A DNA stretch of 11,155 nucleotides, taken from positions 1 through 11,155 of the forward strand of contig CALBOC010000107.1 in assembly GCA_937896705.1 (NCBI GenBank), in the 5' to 3' direction. The notes under the pieces are model-generated. The model was given only the letters and a program-made list of their open reading frames with translations, had not been told where the DNA came from and searched no databases. Origin of the DNA: an uncultured Micrococcaceae bacterium. Lineage in GTDB: Bacteria > Actinomycetota > Actinomycetes > Actinomycetales > Micrococcaceae. Below, piece after piece: positions 6,555-11,155 of this stretch. A program made the position numbers and the translations under genes. Each line of letters starts with the position of its first letter. Positions within the stretch are counted from its first letter, which is position 1.

Positions 6555-7928
6555 CTAACGGTGTCCTTGACGCTGCGTCGGCTTGCACACTTGCGTGGCA
6601 AACGCGGCGACGCGCGCAACACCCTGCTCCAGCGGCCCGTGCTCGTAGAGCTTGCGCCATAGAATCGCAAAAGAAACTAACACGATCGCTTCCAGGGTGA
6701 ATAGTGCCCAGCCCGTGACCAGGTCATCCGCGAGGGTGAGTAGGAGCAGGTGGCCTACATAGATGGTGAGCGGCATAGAACCAACGTCGATGATGGGGCG
6801 CAGCAGCAGCGGAAGTTTCTGGGTGAGGGCGATGAGCACACCGATGGCAGCCAGCGAGAAGCCACTACTGGCGGCGATAGACCAAGGGGTATCGGCCAGA
6901 GGGGCAGCGCTGAGTAACCAGCCGGGAGTGGCCGTAGGGAGGGGGCCGTCGGTCCCGAATTCGAGGAAACGATCCACTTGAGTTGGGGTTGCACCGGGCA
7001 TCGAGCTCCACACCGTACTGTAACCTTCTGGGCTACGGATCAGCATCCAGGACACCAATTTGGCACCGAAGCCGACGAGCAACCCAACGGTGATTAATAA
7101 CAGCGGCGTACCGGGACGCAAGAGGGTCAAACGACCAATGGCCAGCCCAAGGCAGAGGAACGCAACCCAAGTGATGGCCGGAAACGTGCCGGTGAATAGG
7201 ACCGTGGACAGTACTCCGAGTGGATCCTGGAAGAGGTTGGAAAAGACCGGATTGGCGTAGTACCCGTCGCCTTGAACCTGGTAATCGACTGCGTAGCGAA
7301 TAATGGGCAGCAGCACAATCATCGCTATGCTCAACACCAACAGCTGTCGCCCGCCCAGGCCATACAAGGGCAGGGCAAGGAGATACATGGCGCCGAGATA
7401 GACGAGGACATCGGTTTCTGCCAGGTCGACGAGCGAGTTGACTGCCAAGCCAAGGCCCACGAGTAACACTGCACGAAACGCAGTGTTCAGCCGCGACCGA
7501 TCAACTTGTCCTTCCAGATGGCGTGCGTTGGCCCCGGTCTGGAACCCCAAGCTGATGCCGGCTAGGACGCAAAACAGCGCAGTAGCTGTCCCGGCAAATA
7601 AGGTCCAACCCCATGTCGCTTCGCCGGTGGCTGGGTCGAGGCGAGGCAGGGTGTGCACCGCCATGATGGCCAGGAGAGCAAAACCTTTGGCCCCGTTGAG
7701 ACCCACGAGTAGCTCTTTAAGCAAGTGCCGTCGTTTTTCTGTGGGTGTCGGAAGATACTCCGCAAACGCCCCGGTCACCGATGGGCTGGCGGACTCTCCC
7801 GTCCAGCGCGGTCTGGGTGGCCGAGGCCCGGGCACCGGCGGAACCTCCAGCGGCATTGTTGTAGAGGCGTGTTTTGTTATTGTCGGGGCGTGTTTCTCTA
7901 TTGTCGGGGCGTGCTTCTCTATGGTCAT
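6555..7928 (-). CDS. Multi-pass membrane acyltransferase-like protein (HGSNAT/DUF418-like)
   Basis: Integral membrane protein of 457 residues with about ten hydrophobic segments. It resembles bacterial heparan-alpha-glucosaminide N-acetyltransferase/DUF418 proteins, which are thought to move acyl groups across the membrane. Supporting segments are GLNGAKGFALLAIMAVHTLP (about 77-96, a family-like Arg/Gly-rich start with a membrane histidine), CVLAGISLGF (120-129), TGTFPAITWVAFLCLGLAIGR (near 246-266), and GSMPLTIYVGHLLLL (about 383-397). The cytoplasmic N-terminus begins with three copies of a TIEKHAP-like heptapeptide and then a Pro/Arg-rich linker. ATG at 7928 is chosen because GGAGG lies 5 bases upstream; the TTG just before it would be only 2 bases away. 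It sits between the synthetase (38 bp) and the PPTase (35 bp), so it probably acts on the same product, but donor and acceptor are unknown. Confidence 0.75.
   Translation of the reverse strand: MTIEKHAPTIEKHAPTITKHASTTMPLEVPPVPGPRPPRPRWTGESASPSVTGAFAEYLPTPTEKRRHLLKELLVGLNGAKGFALLAIMAVHTLPRLDPATGEATWGWTLFAGTATALFCVLAGISLGFQTGANARHLEGQVDRSRLNTAFRAVLLVGLGLAVNSLVDLAETDVLVYLGAMYLLALPLYGLGGRQLLVLSIAMIVLLPIIRYAVDYQVQGDGYYANPVFSNLFQDPLGVLSTVLFTGTFPAITWVAFLCLGLAIGRLTLLRPGTPLLLITVGLLVGFGAKLVSWMLIRSPEGYSTVWSSMPGATPTQVDRFLEFGTDGPLPTATPGWLLSAAPLADTPWSIAASSGFSLAAIGVLIALTQKLPLLLRPIIDVGSMPLTIYVGHLLLLTLADDLVTGWALFTLEAIVLVSFAILWRKLYEHGPLEQGVARVAAFATQVCKPTQRQGHR
7858..7920. repeat. Three tandem 21-bp repeats inside the acyltransferase gene
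   Basis: Units 7858-7878, 7879-7899 and 7900-7920. The last two differ at one base (T versus C at 7893/7914); the first is more diverged. Each encodes one heptapeptide (TIEKHAP, TIEKHAP, TITKHAS) at the extreme N-terminus, in frame. Such arrays can gain or lose units without breaking the frame. Confidence 0.88.
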
Positions 7929-7933
7929 CAAGA

Positions 7934-7938
7934 CCTCC
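7934..7938 (-). promoter_or_regulatory. Ribosome binding site of the acyltransferase gene
   Basis: GGAGG on the minus strand, 5 bases before the ATG at 7926-7928. This decides the start between ATG and the adjacent upstream TTG. Confidence 0.75.
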
Positions 7939-7966
7939 GTGACAGAAAGTGAGTGAGCAGTAGCGG

Positions 7967-10900
7967 CTAGTTCTTCAACAAAGCCGGGGTAGCATCCAAC
8001 GCAGCCGGGGCGTCATCGTGAATAAATTGGACGGGGTTGCCCTGCCAGTAAGTATCTGGCGGCAGGGTTTCGTCGCGTAGGACCAGTGAACCCACGCCGA
8101 CGACGGATTTGTCACCGATCGTAGAGCCGGGCAACATAAAGCTGGAAGCGCCCAGTGTGCCGCCGGGTTCAATCCGTGTGCGGGACAGTGCCATGACGCG
8201 GTCTTGGAAGAGGTGCGTTTGCACCACGGTCCCGCGGTTGATCGTGGCTCGGTCGCCGATTTCGATGAGGTCGAATTCTGGTAGCCACCAGGTTTCACAC
8301 CAGACGTCGCGGCCGATCTTGCTACCCATGAGGCGGGCATAGACGTTGAATAGCGGAGAACCGATACTCACCCGCACCAGAGCTGGAACTGCCAAGGACT
8401 CTGCAAATACATCGGCTAATTCGTTGCGCCAGACGAACGTGCTGAACAGCGGATATTCGGTCGGGCGGAAGCGGCCGACCAACAACCATTTCGCAGCGAC
8501 GGCAAGCAAGGTTGACACTACTCCGGTTGCCAACGTCAATGGGAGAGCAGCAGCGATGGTAATGCCAAGGGCTGCCAGTTGTGATTCGGTGGCCGCCAGC
8601 TGGGTCATATACACGGCGTTTAGGGCAACTACCAGCCCCAGCTCGATCCAGACGGTGATCATAAACGGTAGGAAGCGCAGGACTTCGACCGATCCCCGGG
8701 CCCATTTAATACGCCGAGGTGGATGGTAGGTGGCTTCTGCATCAGCTTCTTGAACGGTCCGCGGGATGGACTGCGCCGGGCGACCCAGCCATGACGTCCC
8801 GGTGGGGGCAAACCGCGGTGTCGATGACATCACGGCGATCAATGCCTCCGGCGGGAGGTCGGTATCCGGACCAACGATGGCCGAGTTACCAATGAACGTG
8901 CCCTCACCGATCACGGTGGTTCCGATGTGGACCCAGCCATGACGATGCCGAGTGCTAGTCACCAGAGCATGGTCGGCAATGAAGGTTCGATCCTGCAACC
9001 AGGTGAGGTGGGGGACGGTTTCAATTGTGGAAATCTCGGTATCTCGACCGACTTTTGCCCCCAAGAGGCGCAAGAAAGTCGGGGTAGCGAGCGAAGCATA
9101 GATCGGATAGGCCGAAATCAAAGTGCGCTGCAAGAGCGCCTGGGTGAACCAGACGGCCCAACCGGTAGCCGAAGCTTCCAAGAAGTACCCGGGCACAATC
9201 CAGCCGGCCAAAATCCTGACCAGAATGATAACGAGTGCTAACCAGGTGATCACCATCAAGATGGCGACCAGCGGTACCCATGCGGCGACGATGAGCGCGA
9301 CCTGTTCAAAGCGTGTCAGGTCGATGATGATCGGCAAAACAATTGCTGCACCGGGAATGATGGCCAGCACAGGCAACAACGTCATGATCAATAACCCTGC
9401 GCCATGCGCAAAGGCCTGGGTGGATCTACGCCAGCCCCCTAGGTCTCGACGAAGCAGTTGGTCGTGTGGCCAGGACACTCCGGAGTCACCTTCGTAGCGA
9501 ATCGGCGAGCCACCCCAGAGCTCACCTACTGGGATATCACGACTGATGTGGGAGCCAGGGAGGACCTCACTGAAGGCACCGACGGTCACGCCGGGATCAA
9601 CAATAGAACGCGTGCCAATGCGCGCGCCGTCTTCCACGGTGATCGCGCCCACGTGGACGGTCCCACCTTCAACCCAGTAGCCATTCAGATCGGCTTCGAA
9701 TTCAATGGTGGCTTGTGCCCCGACTGTGACCAAACCACTAACGGGTGGCAGATTCGCAATATGAGTACCCTGGCCAACCCGGTTGCCCATCATGCGATAA
9801 AACGTCCGAGCAAAAACGGTGCCGGCAACCGACTCCAACCGCAGCGAATGCAGGAACCGTTCGGAAGCCCACAGCCGCACGTGAGTCCACCCGCCGCGTT
9901 GATACGAACCGGGTCGGATCCCGATGGTCAGCAGGCGAGCGACTGCGCTTGCTTGCAGCATTTTGCCGGGCGTAGAAAACATCAGCAGCCAGCCGACGAT
10001 GACCGGAAGGACGGGCACGGAAGGCACCCATCCGGCGTTGACTGTCCAGCCCAGTAGCCACACCACGGCGATCAGTGCAACAACATAACGCACTGCATTG
10101 AACCCGTAAGTGGCAACAATGAAGCCCAGTTGGAAAACCTTGGGCCACAACGGCAGCGGGTCCGGCATGGGTCGATCGGACTCGACGCTCTCTAAGGAAT
10201 CCAAGTAAGCGGCCATGGACGCCAGTGTCGGGTGAGCGTACAGCTCACGAATCTCAGCGGTCGCATGCGAAGTACGGATATTGGCCATCAGCCGGGCCAC
10301 CTGGACTGACCCGCCGCCGATCTCAAAAAAGTTTGTCGCCGAAGACATCGGTAATGGGCCCAGCTGATCGACCCAGAGGTCTTTAAGCCAGGCTTCCGTT
10401 ATAGAGAGGTCCGAATCATCGGCAGCATCATCGCTGGGCAGCGGCCACGGTAGAGCTTTTCGATCGACTTTCCCGGAGGTCTTCATCGGCAGCTCATCGA
10501 CTACGGCCAACATTGGCACCACGCCACCCGGCAAACGCTGCGACATAAGATGCCGCGACTGGGCGATGTCGATGGTCTCGCCGGGTTGTTCTGTGAGGTA
10601 TCCGACCAAGATCTCTGCGCCACCATTGGTTTTTTGCAGGACTGCGGCACCCGCGCTGACCCCTGGTAGCTCCGAGAGGTATTCATCGATCTCCCCGAGC
10701 TCAATGCGTTTGCCACCGAGCTTGATCTGATCATCGGTGCGGCCAACAAAAATTAGCCCTGCCTGCTCGGCCACCACCATGTCACCGGTTCGATAAGCGC
10801 GTTCCCAACCTAGCGATTTCAGTGGAGCGTATTGCACGGCATCGCGTTCGGCATCGAGATATCGTGCGACACCGACCCCGCCGACCACCAGTTCACCGGT

Positions 10901-11155
10901 CTCACCCCATTTCACGGGTTGCTCGGTGACAGGATCAACGACGGCCAGATGCCAGCCGGTGATCGGCCGACCAATACGAACGGGAGGCTCCGGGGCCATC
11001 ATGGCGCCCGATACGATCACCGTGGTTTCCGTGGGTCCGTAGGTGTTCCAAATCTCGCGACCAGGTTTCTCGAGACGAACGATTAAATCCAGTTGTATGG
11101 CTTCGCCGCCAAAAATGAGTAGGCGAACAGCATCTAAGGATTCCGGTGGCCACAG
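7967..11155 (-). CDS. Pls/PosA-type membrane-bound nonribosomal peptide synthetase, 5'-truncated by window edge
   Basis: Adenylates an amino acid, loads it on its own carrier domain and very likely joins units into a homopolymer at the membrane, as epsilon-poly-L-lysine synthetase does. The frame is open to the right edge, giving 1062 visible residues; about 270-300 residues of the A domain are missing. Visible numbering: A5 NTYGPTETT 37-45, A6 GELVVGG 87-93, A7 YRTGD 121-125, A8 GRTDDQIKLGGKRIELGEID 138-157, A10 GKVDRKALP 228-236. Thiolation motif FFEIGGGS 276-283, with Ser283 taking the phosphopantetheine. Three modules follow, each a pair of membrane helices (about 343-395, 586-651, 825-893) and a soluble domain (456-553, 699-797, 944-1045). 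Each soluble domain begins MG/LG-x-K/R-x-G and ends in a WxGxP-like turn with hexapeptide-type repeats. There is no HHxxxDG condensation motif and no thioesterase. Substrate unknown. Confidence 0.93.
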   Translation of the reverse strand: MWPPESLDAVRLLIFGGEAIQLDLIVRLEKPGREIWNTYGPTETTVIVSGAMMAPEPPVRIGRPITGWHLAVVDPVTEQPVKWGETGELVVGGVGVARYLDAERDAVQYAPLKSLGWERAYRTGDMVVAEQAGLIFVGRTDDQIKLGGKRIELGEIDEYLSELPGVSAGAAVLQKTNGGAEILVGYLTEQPGETIDIAQSRHLMSQRLPGGVVPMLAVVDELPMKTSGKVDRKALPWPLPSDDAADDSDLSITEAWLKDLWVDQLGPLPMSSATNFFEIGGGSVQVARLMANIRTSHATAEIRELYAHPTLASMAAYLDSLESVESDRPMPDPLPLWPKVFQLGFIVATYGFNAVRYVVALIAVVWLLGWTVNAGWVPSVPVLPVIVGWLLMFSTPGKMLQASAVARLLTIGIRPGSYQRGGWTHVRLWASERFLHSLRLESVAGTVFARTFYRMMGNRVGQGTHIANLPPVSGLVTVGAQATIEFEADLNGYWVEGGTVHVGAITVEDGARIGTRSIVDPGVTVGAFSEVLPGSHISRDIPVGELWGGSPIRYEGDSGVSWPHDQLLRRDLGGWRRSTQAFAHGAGLLIMTLLPVLAIIPGAAIVLPIIIDLTRFEQVALIVAAWVPLVAILMVITWLALVIILVRILAGWIVPGYFLEASATGWAVWFTQALLQRTLISAYPIYASLATPTFLRLLGAKVGRDTEISTIETVPHLTWLQDRTFIADHALVTSTRHRHGWVHIGTTVIGEGTFIGNSAIVGPDTDLPPEALIAVMSSTPRFAPTGTSWLGRPAQSIPRTVQEADAEATYHPPRRIKWARGSVEVLRFLPFMITVWIELGLVVALNAVYMTQLAATESQLAALGITIAAALPLTLATGVVSTLLAVAAKWLLVGRFRPTEYPLFSTFVWRNELADVFAESLAVPALVRVSIGSPLFNVYARLMGSKIGRDVWCETWWLPEFDLIEIGDRATINRGTVVQTHLFQDRVMALSRTRIEPGGTLGASSFMLPGSTIGDKSVVGVGSLVLRDETLPPDTYWQGNPVQFIHDDAPAALDATPALLKN

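Noticed and set aside
7929..7931. TTG as start of the acyltransferase gene
   Set aside because: It would lie only 2 bases after GGAGG. The adjacent ATG has normal spacing.
9458..10057. 199-codon plus-strand frame inside the synthetase region
   Set aside because: It is antisense to the hexapeptide-repeat domain of the synthetase and shows no motifs; it is a by-product of GC-rich codon use.
10935..11153. Minus-strand frame at the right edge as a separate gene
   Set aside because: The synthetase frame continues without a stop to base 11155 and contains the A5 motif NTYGPTETT, so the other frame is a shadow.

Overview
The window looks like a chromosomal stretch from an actinobacterium of moderately high GC, plausibly a Micrococcales relative. 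The clues are GTG starts, GGAGG-type ribosome binding sites, a BCCT osmolyte carrier with a long charged C-terminal tail, and a membrane-bound homopolymer-type peptide synthetase. The genus cannot be fixed from the sequence. There are no RNA genes, insertion sequences or CRISPR arrays. Two genes are cut by the window edges: a BCCT carrier on the left and a peptide synthetase on the right.

Left part (1-4458). The 3' portion of a BCCT carrier reads rightward and ends at a strong 18-bp hairpin, which it probably shares as a bidirectional terminator with a leftward DHA2-type MFS exporter. Upstream of that exporter, also leftward, is a second MFS carrier of the sugar/organic-acid porter type with a GTG start.

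Middle (4459-5839). A 382-bp divergent gap holds what may be the decayed 3' end of an IclR-type regulator, a perfect 12-bp palindrome next to the MFS start, and an AT-rich dyad. It is followed by a rightward gene for a secreted alpha/beta-hydrolase with a signal peptide, a GYSGG nucleophile elbow and a C-terminal membrane anchor. This gene ends on a CTAG shared with the stop codon of the opposing operon.

Right part (5836-11155). A compact leftward operon encodes a Pls/PosA-type synthetase, a multi-pass membrane acyltransferase-like protein and an Sfp-type 4'-phosphopantetheinyl transferase, with gaps of 38 and 35 bp. The synthetase runs A domain, thiolation domain, then three membrane-plus-hexapeptide-repeat modules. 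This is the layout of epsilon-poly-L-lysine synthetase: the PPTase would arm the carrier domain and the membrane-embedded synthetase would make an amino-acid homopolymer or short peptide. The acyltransferase has no assigned role; modifying the polymer or a linked surface molecule is a hypothesis. This operon is the most interesting part of the window. The product is unknown because most of the amino-acid binding pocket lies beyond the right edge.
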